Shown here in pieces: positions 23,801-35,424 of a stretch of DNA of 64,000 nt. This DNA is from Ectocarpus siliculosus (Eukaryota; Sar; Phaeophyceae; Ectocarpales; Ectocarpaceae). The stretch lies in NCBI GenBank assembly GCA_000310025.1, contig FN649734.1, forward strand, positions 1,751,749 to 1,815,748. Direction: 5' to 3'. The notes beneath the pieces were generated by a model, which saw nothing but the letters and a program-made list of their open reading frames with translations, was not told where the DNA came from and did not search any database. Each line of letters opens with the position of its first letter. The stretch's first letter is position 1. A program made the position numbers and the translations under genes.

Positions 23801-25087
23801 GAAACCAGCTTCGAGTGCGATGGACAACCAAAACTAGCCACATTTGGTGGTCCCGTTTCATTCGGATGCCAACAAGGTACACCAACACGGCACCACCGTC
23901 TATCCGCCAACACAGCGAGTGATATACGCTGTGAAACAGTCGAGACGGGTACTGGCATGCGTATCCCAGCAGTGTTGTGATGGCCACGCCCGCGACAATG
24001 CAATGCAGATACGCACCTACGCCTTGCGCCATTTTCAGAGTCGCCAGGAGCGACCAACACTCCAGGAGTGTGTCAACCGCCAGCGGCGGCGATCCGTGCC
24101 CTCGATCACGCAAGACTGTATCGTTGTAGACGTTGCAGATGGCAGTGAAGCCGACTCTGGTTGGGGGGGTTGTTTGACATGAGGTCGGCGACAAAACGAG
24201 GGGATACGAGAAACGAGGGGGTACGAGGGGACAGTGTCAGCGGACGTCAACGCAGTGTCAACGATAGAAATAAGAGCTTGCAGGCAGAGGCAAGGGACGA
24301 GTTTGCGAGCGAAGGGGGATAGCTGCACCAGTGGGACAAAAGTTATGCCGAACAAAAAACGCAACTTGCGGTGGGCGAAAGTCGAGGTCCAATGACAAAA
24401 CAGCGTCCCGTCTGGATGTACCCCTTGTGTCAATATCGGGGACACTTTCTGAACCCACCTCATCCTCGACAGAGTAAGAGCGACTTGCGTCAGGAACGCC
24501 ACGGACAGAACGCACTTCCCGGACTTGTTGCTGATTTCTTCGGGGGTGCCTTGGTCCCAGGCGTAGAAAACGTGCCAGGTTGTGCCATCCGGACCACTCT
24601 GACGGCGTTTGTTCAGGTAGTAACTGGACCCGCACTCTCGACAAGTCTTGACATAGTGCCGCGTAGGGTAGCACTCGTCCACCCCATAAAACGCTGATTG
24701 GAGAAATGTCACTGTCATGGCTACGTCGTCGCAAGACTCATTCTGGCAGAACACTCCAGCATACTGCACCGATCTCGCTACAAATCCTGCAGCAGCTTGT
24801 GAACCGTTGGGAAGAGATCTCTGATACGCCGCGAATACGTTCCCTACGCCCCCCCCATTGTCACACAAGTCGACTAGGGCCTGGTACTGCGACTGTGCCC
24901 GGAAAGATGCTGCTGCTGCCCTACTCATGGTCAGGCTCGTCGGGTTGTTATTGACGTCTCTCGACGTAGATTGGATTGCTGCTGACACCTGACACGCAAC
25001 GACCAGAACCAATATGTCTAGAGTGGGCGTGCCATGAAACAAACCACCCTCCTGAAGAAGGATATCCGCCAGGTTGAAAAAACTCAT
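20868..25087 (-). CDS. KDZ transposase with CxC5 and CxC6-like zinc clusters (multi-exon)
   Basis: Kyakuja-Dileera-Zisupton transposase. In-phase exons: 25087-24459, 24156-24017, 23687-23363, 23002-22810, then one from 22397 to about 22149; last exon 20998-20868. The first exons show the CxC5-like cluster (CRECGSSYYLNK, EISNKSGKC, FTAICNVYND). The third and fourth give the CxC6-like cluster: SCDLC, AAVIDGITN, CGAVHECPHDL, ARFCEHHA, HRCAV, CAEHAD. The KDZ core follows: GILFYDLACRL, RFHFRSHNE (near 21785-21765) and the terminal DFFLNHAILVRNE. Start chosen at ATG 25087 (MSFFNLADILL). The exon starting at 22397 reaches TGA at 22151 without an obvious donor, and the exon with the conserved asparagine/EQ motif was not located, so the gene may be inactive. 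A small TTATAA-type array sits in an intron at 21224-21303. Confidence 0.82.
21224..21303. repeat. Short TTATAA-type palindrome cluster in KDZ intron
   Basis: Four AAAGTGA-bearing words (for example GTTATAAAAGTGAAC) in 80 bases, the same family as at 19.8 and 45 kb. It lies between KDZ exons. Confidence 0.8.
22513..22604 (+). repeat. Two-copy 46-base tandem repeat
   Basis: The unit ATGCAAACTCTCT...ACCAGGTTCAGG occurs twice, 46 bases apart, with two or three differences. It lies in an intron of the KDZ gene. Confidence 0.85.
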
Positions 25088-26524
25088 GTCTGGATCAAGT
25101 CCGGGGGGCACAACACCGTCTGCGCCGTGCCAACAGAGGCGAAGTTGACGACGGGCATGTGCGAAGCGAATGTTGGATTGTTTGGCCAGGTTTGGGCCAA
25201 CAAAACGTGCGTGGCGTGCGTGTCGAATGTGTTGAGCTAGACAGGGTTAAGCTGATCAGACACCCTCCGAGTGTTGTGCATGTCGACGACGGCAACCTGT
25301 TGGTAGCGTGCACGTGGAGGGCGTGTGCGTCAGTCAATTTGTGGACTACGAGGTACGGCGAGGAGGCACTGACGCCGGGCGCCTGCGGCACCGTCGCCAG
25401 TTTCTTCTTCAGTTATTACATGTAGAAGCATCTACAGGCTGGTGTGCAGGCTGGTGTGTACGAAACTCGAGCGCAAAAGCTGCGACGGTGAGGCTGGTTG
25501 GGGTGCACTCCCGCGGGACGAGACCCGCCAACGTGCAACACGCGAGGCACGTTTCAAACAGATCAAGTTTCACGTCGCGTTCGACGTTCAGCTTGCGATA
25601 CTCCTAACCCTGTATCGCCGCTACTGGTCGCTACAGCATGTCCATCTCTCTATTGTACAGGTACAACGTAGTCGTGGAGTGCTGCTTACCAAAGTGCAGC
25701 GAACACGCCTCACCCGACAATGGCAGTCCAGCAACAGGCACCCAAGATGAGCCCGGGGAAGTGCGTCCCTCTCCAACAGTCAGAAGACGTATACGCCGCG
25801 GGAGCTTCCTCCCGCGCAGCGCGGGGCCTGTCTGCTGCCGTTGCGGTGCAATGCGGTGCAACTGGGGGCCTCGTGCACGCCCGCGCAAACCGATTCCCCC
25901 CTTACTTTTTCTTTCGCAGTGCTCCCTTCACTTTCGCGCAAGTGGTGCGCGGAGGCTCCTGGCGCAAGACGTCGTGGAGATCGCATGCTCGGTGTCTTCC
26001 TCACAAGCTCGTGCGGAGGATCCCACATACCTTCGAGGCCCATCCCGTCCTTCGTGGCATCATGAGCGGAGCCGAACCGAAGGTTAGCAGCATGCTGCGG
26101 CGTGATAAGGTATGCGTGTGGTGTGCGGTCGCATACATCATGACCACCCTTTTGAGCGCACTGCTGCAGGCCAGTACGTAGAGGATGCCACGGATCACGG
26201 GCTTTGTAGCGCACTGCTGCAGCCCGTACGTAGAGGATGCCACGGATCACGGGTGCGGTTTGAAGCTTAGGTGAACCAAGCCCCCGTCGGCCAGCCAATC
26301 ATAGGCGGGGGATTTGGGCTAAAATTATAGCTGGGGGCGTGACAATAAAACCAAGTGAAGTTTGACCAAAAACCTGCTGTTCCACCACGTGTTCCGCCGC
26401 GTGGAACACTTTTTTCCACCGCACTTTTTCAAATGGGGGCCAAGACAGCGATCAGCACCAGGACACATACGACACAAACGACCACGGTTATGATCAGACC
26501 GAGCACGCCAGGAGTGTAACGAAC
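25088..26524. other. Spacer between KDZ gene and plus-strand ORF
   Basis: No gene is supported. At 26157-26251 a block of about 40 bases containing GATGCCACGGATCACGGG is repeated twice. Confidence 0.4.
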
Positions 26525-27267
26525 ATGGCAGATCCACCTATCCCTCTCGCCGCGACCAATGGCAATGCTCCTGGTGCTCATGGCCGAAGACGGCTCCTCG
26601 GACCGCGAAAACCGAGGCAGAGAAAAGGGTACGCCGCCTTGTATGCCTTGAAGCCCGCAGAGGTTTGTTTCAAGTGCGCGTACGCCGAACGCAGCGGGTG
26701 CACGGAGGGGACAGACGGGAGTGACAGAGGCTACAGTGGAGCGTGGCATGCAGCAGGCCAATTGAGGGCAAGCCGTACGTACGATCATAAGCACTTCGAG
26801 CAGTATTGCGCAGCGCACTGGCCTGAAATCATGGAAAGCACGAGCGGAGGCCGGGTAGCGCGGCCGCTGACTGCAGGGGCAGCAGCGGGTGCGTCTTCCG
26901 CGGCTGAACCCGGCTCACGTTCCGCAAGCAGGACGAGCGGTGCGGGTGCTGACATTGACCAGGTTCCCTTGGTCGCCACTTTTCCTCGCCCAGGAGGGGC
27001 AGAGGTTCAGCTAAAGAGGCTATCGGACTTGTTTTTCAACGGGCAGTCCTGCCCCACGAAGGAGAGTGCCGATGCTCCACGGGTGTTGTCGCCCCGAACA
27101 CAGCGGCACACGGAGCTCACGGATAAAGCGGTTAGGGAGGCGGTGGCGAAGGTTGTGCATCCGCTCAGGAAAGGGATGCCGAGGCTGACGAAGGATGGGT
27201 CACTGTCGGACTCCGGGAAATGGGGAGACGCTTGGAAGGATCAATCCAAATGGCCTGGGGCGTACAT
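26525..27267 (+). CDS. Unrecognised ORF running into the Mutator-like element
   Basis: Begins MADPPIPLAATNG and reads openly for 247 codons before entering the left inverted repeat of the Mutator-like element at 27268; the frame continues to 27490 only through transposon sequence. It has a possible zinc-binding cluster (CFKC at about residue 50, a cysteine ten residues later), an Ala/Ser-rich middle and a basic, Trp-containing end (KWGDAWKDQSKWPGAYM). Function unknown. It may be the 5' part of a gene split by the insertion, with the exon at 35425 as a possible continuation, or a first exon whose donor was not identified. Confidence 0.5.
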
Positions 27268-27366
27268 GATAAAAAGGTTCTCCAGCTGGAAAACGCCTCC
27301 CAGAACCACACCCTACAACGCCTCATTTGAATTGAACGGGTCACACCGCCGCAGCAACAACGGCTG
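27268..27366 (+). repeat. Left TIR of the Mutator-like element
   Basis: Starts GATAAAAAGGTTCTCC and ends CAACAACGGCTG. It is the reverse complement of 35242-35340 with no mismatch seen. Confidence 0.92.
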
Positions 27367-27507
27367 CATCCGCTTGAGACCTATGGCAGCAGTAGCCGCG
27401 CACGTAAAACAGCAGCAGACAACCCACATGGACATGGATGATGTGGACGACGTAGTTTGGAAATGTTGCAGTGTAATCGAGGTACATTGATTTGCCAGTG
27501 CTAGTGT

Positions 27508-27725
27508 ACCGTATACGACACAAGATAACACACCCCCTCGACCGATTTTGAAAGCTCGAGTTATCAACAGCAGAAAGAGTCGCAGCGCCGAAAACGGGGG
27601 CGTTGAAGCTGTCTGGTCGAGAGCTCTCCGAAAGTGTATCGTTTCGTTTATGCATCTTCTTCGTCGTGGCGTAGTCGAGCTTTGAAAATCGGTCCAGGGG
27701 GTGTCATCTTGTGTCGTATACGGTA
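27508..27725. mobile_element. MITE, copy 1 (218 bases, TIRs about 50 bases)
   Basis: Left end TACCGTATACGACACAAG is mirrored by the right end CTTGTGTCGTATACGGTA; inverted similarity extends through CACCCCCT and TTTGAAAGCTCGA. It is non-coding. A second, diverged copy lies at 46625-46845. This copy is nested just inside the left MULE TIR. Confidence 0.85.
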
Positions 27726-28395
27726 GTCGAGGACGTGTCTTAGGGGGAGAGCGTGGTGGTGCGGCGCGGATGTCATCCCAAATGGTCGCGGTTTTTGTGG
27801 TGGTCCGTGCAGCTGCTGCCTCCGTGTTGTGCGGACGGTCGACGTAGAGAAGAAAAGTTGGTTTGTATCATATGATTCTTGGAGCATCATGACAACTGCC
27901 AACATGAACACGCGAGTACTTTCAAAACCGGAGAGCTCTAGGGAAACCGCATAAAATGTCAACGGGCAAAGAAGATACACCATCACGACGCCGAATCAAG
28001 GCTGCAACTTAATTCCAATGAGTGGTCATGATAAAGGGACCAGCGGTACTCTCATCCAACGCGCAAAAAAAAACTCAAAACATATCGGACACGGGGAAGA
28101 ACGAAGACTCCGCGGGGTCGAGAGACTCTTGCCCCTCCACCCCTGCCAACCGGCAATGGTTTTCCAAGCGAATCCCCCTTCTCCTTGCTGCGGCGGGCCG
28201 GCTACCGAAGGAAATAATACCAATCCGACACAACAGATGCTGTTGGCAGACCCCCCAACACACGCAACACACGTCCACACGCGCGCGCAAACCAACACGC
28301 GCCAACGGTAACAAAGCGAATGCAACGCCGAGTAAGGCATCGGCAACACGCTTTACATTTTCCTGACGTGTCCTACAGGTAAACGGTCTCCTCCA

Positions 28396-31300
28396 CTACG
28401 GCGCACTACTACTTTTGTGTCGTTTGCTCGGCCCCGTTTGCTTCTTACGGGGCGGTGGTTGCAGTCGCCCCAACTGAACAAGATGGGCGGTCGTCTGGAA
28501 CGGTGGCGAAGCCTGCCCCCCCCCGCGACGAGAAACGTCCACGTTGTCCAGGGCACGAAACGGCAACGCCAAGCCCTCGGACGTGTGCGCCCCGTTGACG
28601 GGTGCCGCCTGGAAGCCGATAGGCGCGGCGCTGGTGGTGTCCGATCCTGCCGGAGGGTGGGACGCTCGGCGAACCCCCGTGGTACCGCTCGGCGAACCCG
28701 TAGCGAAACCAGCAGAGTTTACGCCCCCCCCTGCGCGCCCGTGGCCTGTCCCTCCGCCCCTGCCACCGCTTCGCCGGCCGCCGTTTCCACCGCCACCGCT
28801 TCCCTGGCTGCTGCTTCCAGGGTCACCCTTTTCCCCTGCCCGTCCTCTTCTGGTAGACCCCTTTCCCCCCCAGCCGCGCCCCCCCCGACCAGGGTCCCCG
28901 GCGTCTCCCTGCGGCAGGGCAGGGGTGGGCCGGGGGAGAGTTCCCGTGAACACCCGACTCGTTGACTCGTCTCGTAACGACCGCTTCTCCACCTCGATTT
29001 GTTGCTTGGCGTGAAGCTTCATGGACTCCATCAAGCGTTGGATGCTCGCCACAGACGGGACCTCTTTGAACATACCACCCAGCTCCTTCCCTACGGCGAC
29101 GCCGTTGGCGTACGCGTAGGCCGACAAGTTGGGTCCGGAGTGGGACGACACGATCGGACTGGTGTCGACGGGCGGCATCTGTCCGGTAGGCCCCGCAGGT
29201 CCCGTCAGCCCCGCAGCTCCGGTCGATAGCTTGGCAGGCTTAGCGGCCAGCGCTGCCATCGTCCATGGCGTCTCACTGTCACGCCACCTTGGTGAAATGG
29301 TTGCTCCGTTGAATTGGGAGGCACGCTGGTACCACAAGGCCTTGATGGCGTGCGGGCAAAGTAGCCCGTAGACGAGCTGCCGCAGGCACGTGCAGAGGAA
29401 GAAGCCGTCCGGTCCAAGGGCGACGAGGTGACCGCACTCGGACGCCGTAGACATCGGTGTGATGCGCACCACCGTGTGGACGTTCTGGTCACGAAGTAAC
29501 TCCGCGAAGTGAGGCACGGATGTGCGGGACACCATGGAGACACCAGCGGCTTCGGACGTCGGTATTGAAGGGTCCACCAACTCTCCGGAGCCGGTGTCGT
29601 ACGTGAGGTTCGCCTTCGTCGGGTCTGCCACCAACTCCTCGAACAGTCTCCGCGCCGCCTCTTCGTCACGCACGACAGGTATCGCCTCGTAACTGAGAGC
29701 CCCGAGGATCTGTGCTTCAGTGTCCTGCCAACACGGCATGCCCATGGGTAAGGGCGGTGTGCGACAGGGGGGGGGGGGGGTTCGGGAGGGAAGTCAGGTT
29801 CGGCATTGACATGAATACCAGCAGCGTCGTTGGTGCTGCCCACAAAGACTGATCGCCTTCCACAACTCGAAGGCAAGTACAACTCCCTTACATAACCTTG
29901 TGCTATACAAGCGGGCACGCAGAAGTCGGGTTGGCGAGTGAAGGAAATGGGGGGAAAAGACACAACTCATGGCCGCGTCGCTGTGACTTTCCTTGGTCAG
30001 GCACCGCATCTGAGGGGGGTACGGTTAGGTGTAATGGGGGAGAAAAAATCTGGGTCCGTCCATCGCCGCAAGCGAAGGCCGCCACAACTAACCTCCGTGG
30101 CGTGCTGGCTGCACTGCTCGTACTTCACTGCGTTCAGGACGAAGTTGAACGTTCGCAGGTGCTTGGTCCTGAAGCTTTCCACATACGAGTGTCCCTGCAC
30201 AGCCACTCGGGCGACCGTTCCTCCCAGGTTTCGTCTAGCAAGCACGGGGCACAACGAGCAGAGCACTAAACTTGTCAACCAAACGCGCCACCACACAACA
30301 TGATGTAGAAATGCCGGCGACTATTAATGTATTGTTACTCTGGTTGGGTTTTGTCCCCGTCATTGCAAAGGATCTCTGGTGTGGGCCGCCTGGGAAGCCT
30401 CGAGTCCGTCGTGCATACGCACTACCGACGACATACCACCTCGCGAACGTTGAGTTGACCTCATCCACATGCAACGGGCGTGCTTCCGCGTGGTTGGTCA
30501 ATTGCTCTTTGTTGTCGAGAGGCGACCTACGAGACACGCACAAAAATTCAAATGCTACCACCTTCAAATGCTACCACCTTCCTTCTGAACAGGTTGCCAG
30601 AACTCAACCACGCAATGCGTCGAGGTCACTGGACCATGGGTTGCCTCAGCTGGTGTCGCAAAATATGTACACGCAAATGTCACAACCGGACGCCCACCTT
30701 TGGGTCCTGTTGATGTCATCCTGAACCTTGCCTAGGAGCGCTCGGCCGAGGTCGACCATGTCGCCCTTCCTGGTCACCAGCTTCTTCACCGCAGCATTCA
30801 TCGACTCAACACGCTGCGTGGAGGCAATGCCGAGAGTGTGCAGCCCAGGGTGGACGTACGACGCCCATTTGCCAGCCCGCCTGTCACACGTTACGGGACG
30901 GCTCAAACTTAGTGGGCACGAGACGGACGACGTCACCAACTGACGGAACCTTCAAACAGAATAAACAGGAGAAAGGCATCGTCGACGGAGGAGGAGCAAG
31001 ACGTCACGCGTCCGTGGCCTACTTAGCATCGGCTGTCATTCTAGTCGGTGCTTACCCTGTGCCGAAGATGTTCTTCTCCATGTACTCGTACATCTTGCTC
31101 TCCGGGGGCAAGAGGTCGAGGAGCGCCCCTTTACATTGCAGGAAATACTGCGAGAGTGACAAGTAATGGAGCACGCGACGGGATGAAAGAAAATGGACCG
31201 GGAGAAAGAAGGTGCCAAGGACCTTTCGTATGAAATAGACAAAACAAGGAGAGCGGGCCGTTGGGTGTAGCCGCACGCGGCGGCGACGATTCCCGCGCTT

Positions 31301-34300
31301 CTACGATCGCAGCTCTCTCAAGCGTTGGACAACACGGCCTACACCTGCAAGTGGAAGATCCGTGCGGAACATCACCCACGAAAAAAATGATTCAATGTCC
31401 AACCAAGATGGCTCACCTCCTCCGTTTGCGCGTACGCCGCTGCCTTGAAAAGTTGAAGAACCTGACCCAGGACACCCTTCTCAAGACCCCCCCATGCTCC
31501 CGGATGTTCCCCATGGTGTGCCAGATGCACAACTTGTTCAGGGCCGATGGATAGACCTTCGCGATTGCCAACATCGCGGCTGCGTCACAGTCAGTGAAGA
31601 CCACCTTATTCAACATTCGAGCACAGTAGACCGGAGGAAGTTCACCGCATGATCATGTCGTGTTCAACTAAATCGCGTTCAGTTCCTTTATTCTAACATT
31701 GACTGGCGCCATTTATGGGCGAGTGCATACTGTATTGCCTTGTCATACTTTGTTTTACCTCCGGGGTTCCTCCTTCGCAGAGCTGCTTGAACGACTCGAA
31801 GACGAACTCGAAGGATTCCGACCGCTCGTCTGACAGCAGAGCTTGCATCGCAATCTGGCTGTGGTTCTCCTTGTCCACCACGACTATCAATGCAAGATGG
31901 AACTTGTATCTGGTTGGAGGAGGCGTGGCACAACAAGCACAAGAAATGGACATGGCGTGCATGAGATCGTGGAGAAGGGACGTGGCATGCGTGAGATGGT
32001 GGAGAAGAAGATACCGTCGACACTTTTCTCGACAACAGTATTGCCCCCACAACTTGGGGTGCCAAGGGACTTGAACAAAGAGCGTCTAACANNNNNNNNN
32101 NNNNNNNNNNNNNNNNNNNNNNNNNNNNNNNNNNNNNNNNNNNNNNNNNNNNNNNNNNNNNNNNNNNNNNNNNNNNNNNNNNNNNNNNNNNNNNNNNNNN
32201 NNNNNNNNNNNNNNNNNNNNNNNNNNNNNNNNNNNNNNNNNNNNNNNNNCATGAAAGCCTCGCTCTGCTGGAGGTGCGAAACGAACAGCTGGGCGTCGTT
32301 GAACACTCCGTTGTCGGCCTTACGTTCTGCGTCGAACGCATCCCTCATGCTTCGCACCTAACGGAAACATGGACAACCCGGCAGTGAACTCGGTTAGGGT
32401 GTACTCGGACGAAAGCATGCAGACGAAACAAGAATGGTTTCAACGAAAATGCCGCCGGTTACATAATTCGTCATCACCCCACTTTTGGGCTACCCCCCGT
32501 TCCTCCCGTGGGTTTTTGTCGCTCGGCAACACGCCGATGGCTTTGTGAGCTCGACAAAAAGGTTGCCACTTTTTGTCGCCTTGGTGTTTGTTAGCGGCAA
32601 ACATGATGGTGGTCGAGTACATCATGGTGTGCGGGGTGGACAACCTTCACTCTGCGCAAAGGGGATGGTGGCACCACTTTCTGTTGAATTGGTCGAGCAC
32701 CCTCAACGTATTGACACTGTCCTTACTGCTGTCTCTGGAAGAGTGCAGCACGAAAACAAATTCAGGGTTACTCGCAGCTGTCATCCTTAGCCCAACACGC
32801 CGCACACCCAGCTGGATGTAGCGGCACGCCCCATGCGACTCGGCGAATACCTCACGGTGCTTCGCGCTTGGTGATGTCACAGACTGGTCCGGTGACAAGC
32901 CGGCATGATTCCGTCCCGGCTTTGTAGGGATGCCATGTCACCGGTCTAACGACTGCGGCATGCACGGCGATGAGTACTCCCCCCTCCCCCCCCCGTCGCG
33001 CCGTCTAGGTAGCGTTTACTACCGCAAACTACACTCTCGCCCACTCACCTTTTGCTTTCCGGCTCTCCCCAGCCTCTTTCCGATGTCCTCGAAAGCCTTG
33101 TGGATCTCTATCGTTGGCAAATTTTTGAAGTGTAGCAGACGGATGAGTTCGGATTCCTTCTCGATGTCCTCCTCGCTCACGTCGTTTTCGTAGCGTCGTG
33201 GGCGCTCGTGCTCCATTCCGGCTGAATCTGGATCGGGGGTAAGATGCGCGAGGCAAACCTTTCCCTGCGCATCCGGTATCGGGAGGCAAGCGAAGCAGTG
33301 TCAACAGTACGCACATGATCGCAAGGTCTCCATGTTCAAACAAGCGGGTGCGCTCCTGTCATACCTCAGGCTACGCGCAGTTGATTTGGTAAGGTGCAGT
33401 CGGCAGTGATGTCCGGGGACGGACCCCTCGCCATGCGGTGCTGGCAAAATATATCAAGGGTGCCTCCTGAGTCCAAAGCGTCAGAGCTGGGATTCGAACC
33501 CGCGTGAACATCATTTGTTAAGAATGTCTAGCTTTGGGCTGCCTACATTAACGCATCCAACGCGATCTATCCATTGTACCGACGTACTTCCCCTCAACTT
33601 AACTCACCTTTGCAACTTGCGGTGTATTCATGTCGGCCCCCCACCACAGCCCCAAGTGGAACTCGCAACCCACCTGGGATTCGGACAGGGTATAAACAAC
33701 ACGACAGTGTTGTGAGGGTACAGAAGAAATATGTGTGTCCGCGCGAAGAGCGATGGCCATTTAGCGTTACGCCATTTGCGTTCCATGCGTTTCATACGCA
33801 CGAAGACAAACCGCACACACACACACATACACACGGGAGGTGGACTCACCTACGTCCCTTGTTGCGGTGCTTTCCTCGACAACTACAGCGCAGAGGGTGC
33901 GCAACCAGCAAGCAAGCAACAACAGAAAAGCCAACAAATTTGCCGGAAGAACGCGTTGGAGCATCGCCCGCACAACGGAGACCACAGCGAAGAGGTGCGG
34001 CCGCCGTGCGACCAACAAAAGGTCCTGACCCGGCACACAACTACTCCTTGCGTCGACGCTCGCGTTTTCGAGCGCTTCATATTGCAGAGAGAGGGGGACT
34101 ACAGCGCAGCAGCTCAGAACGTTCAACCGCGGACGATGTCCCGAAAAGTCCATGTATGCAGCGATCATGTTCAATCGGCGCCAAAAAGAAATGAAGTTCA
34201 AACAACAAAGCGCGCCCAATGTCCATTTCCCATCGCGACTCCTCCGTTGACTTGTCAGATGACTCGTCACCCGACGCGCTAAAAAGAGGAGCTGAGACAC

Positions 34301-35170
34301 AACGGTGGCGAGAGCTCAACATCGGGAGCTCCACATCGGTTCGTACTTCAGGCAGACAAACCTTCTGTGACTTTGTGTTGCGGCGAGCGCTCGGATCCGC
34401 GACACGTTGACACGCTCTCGGCTTCCCCCCCTGGCAGCACTTGATCCATACGGAGCTCCATCTGTTTCGCATGCGGGAGTTCTTTTCCTGCTTTTTCGTG
34501 AAAAGCTGGAGGGGGGCGGCGGCAACACATTCAGATGTCAGCAGCCGTCGGATGTCCAACATGAGAGGCTGCGCATGTCGCTAATCATAAGGCGATTACG
34601 GTGGACGAGACGAAAAAGCCGAGCCCACAGGCATCTTTCGCACACACCAACAACACATGGAAACACGCAACGTCACCTTTGTTTTATTCTCTCTCTTCAG
34701 GCTGAAGCCGCGTCCGGTCTTCGCCATCAACATCGCGACTGCGTTGTCCATGGTTTTCTCCCCAAAGTTGCCGGTCCCGTCTTCGAGGTTGGGGAACTCT
34801 AGTTTCTTTATCTCTTCTTCAAGGGTCGCGATCCCCCCTGTGCAAGCGAGTCAAACCCAGGTGCGCGCGGGTGAAAACATCGGAGCACGCGGATGAGTAA
34901 CGTACCAACAAAACAACGTACCAACAACACGGCGAACTAACCTGCCATACCCATACGTTTATAGCCTGCCATACCTAGAGATGGGTCCCAGAGGCCTGCA
35001 CCACCTGCAGGCGAGGGCTCGTCATCGCTATCTTCGCCTTCGGCGGCGTCGAAAGGAAGCCCAGCAGCTTCCTCCTCCCCACCAACATCGAGCGTCTCGT
35101 CCTCGCTACAAGCCAGCACCTCCTCCAGCTGCCAAGAGCTTGCCTCAGCCGCAGCGGAATCAACCTCCAT
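28396..35170 (-). CDS. MULE transposase, intron-rich (FAR1-like, MULE core, SWIM finger)
   Basis: Exons joined in phase: 35170-34942, 34837-34677, 34505-34362, (uncertain exon near 34280), 33221-33049, 32357 into the gap, 31909-31759, 31604-31417, 31147-31056, 30880-30698, 30234-30093, 29724-28396. Order of domains: acidic N-terminus; FAR1/WRKY-GCM1-like zinc region (GFSLKREN, KCCQGGKPRACQR, HERPRR); MULE core with IVVVDKENHS, VVFTDCDAA (second catalytic Asp), KLCIWHTMGNI and STQRVESMN (probable catalytic Glu); SWIM finger CTCLRQLVYGLLCPH; Gly/Pro-rich tail. The first catalytic Asp (D-TY motif) must lie in the gap 32092-32249. The exon 31604-31417 needs one extra G in the run at 31487-31493 to stay open, so there is either a sequencing error or a frameshift. 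Confidence 0.87.
31487..31493 (-). other. Homopolymer frameshift in the transposase exon
   Basis: Seven Gs (on the coding strand) separate the frame ending GNIREHGG from the frame continuing LEKGVLGQVLQLF and AYAQTEE. Eight Gs would make the exon 189 bases, open throughout and phase 0 at both ends. Confidence 0.65.
32092..32249. other. Assembly gap (158 N) inside the transposase gene
   Basis: N run that removes the end of the exon reading DAQLFVSHLQQSEAFM and probably the exon with the first catalytic aspartate. Frames crossing it are meaningless. Confidence 0.99.
32480..32990 (-). repeat. Dispersed repeat R3, intronic copy in the MULE
   Basis: Sequence in the intron 32358-33048 is clearly similar to 49580-50110 (shared blocks GGTGGTCGAGTA, CGCTTCGCGCTTGGTGATGT, CCCGGCTTTGTAGGGATG, GGCATGCACG followed by a poly-C run). 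The terminal block recurs alone at 42158-42200. No coding capacity is recognised. Confidence 0.75.
33484..33590 (-). other. tRNA-like relic (B-box)
   Basis: On the minus strand GGTTCGAATCCC (B-box) is preceded about 90 bases upstream by AATGGATAGATCGCG, like an A-box. The T-stem and acceptor stem do not pair, so this is not a functional tRNA; a tRNA-derived SINE or pseudogene fits. Confidence 0.35.
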
Positions 35171-35241
35171 CTGCTGTCGTAGACTGGTATGAGGCTGGTG
35201 TGAGCTGCTGAAGGGAACGCCGCTACTATCGCGTTGGCCGC

Positions 35242-35340
35242 CAGCCGTTGTTGCTGCGGCGGTGTGACCCGTTCAATTCAAATGAGGCGTTGTAGGGTGT
35301 GGTTCTGGGAGGCGTTTTCCAGCTGGAGAACCTTTTTATC
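35242..35340 (-). repeat. Right TIR of the Mutator-like element
   Basis: Reverse complement of 27268-27366. It ends CCTTTTTATC at 35340, and the transposase ATG lies just inside it. Confidence 0.92.
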
Positions 35341-35424
35341 TCGCCAGCTTTGGCGTATGCACGACCGGCGCCACACCCCGCCGCCCGGTTACAACCTTGT
35401 TGCATTGGTCTGTGGTCTCTTCAG

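Larger units (their letters stand above)
27268..35340 (-). mobile_element. Mutator-like element (MULE), about 8.07 kb, with 99-base TIRs
   Basis: Two inverted 99-base sequences (27268-27366 and 35242-35340), identical by eye, bound an interior that encodes one MULE transposase gene. Its start codon lies 72 bases inside the right TIR, as expected if the TIR carries the promoter. The element also holds a MITE (27508-27725), a dispersed repeat in an intron (32480-32990) and an N gap. I could not find the usual 8-10 base target duplication: left flank GGCGTACAT, right flank TCGCCAGCT. Confidence 0.82.

Noticed and set aside
28417-29371. Plus-strand Pro/Arg-rich ORFs opposite the MULE tail
   Set aside because: Shadows of the Gly/Pro-rich transposase C-terminus; the minus strand carries the SWIM finger.
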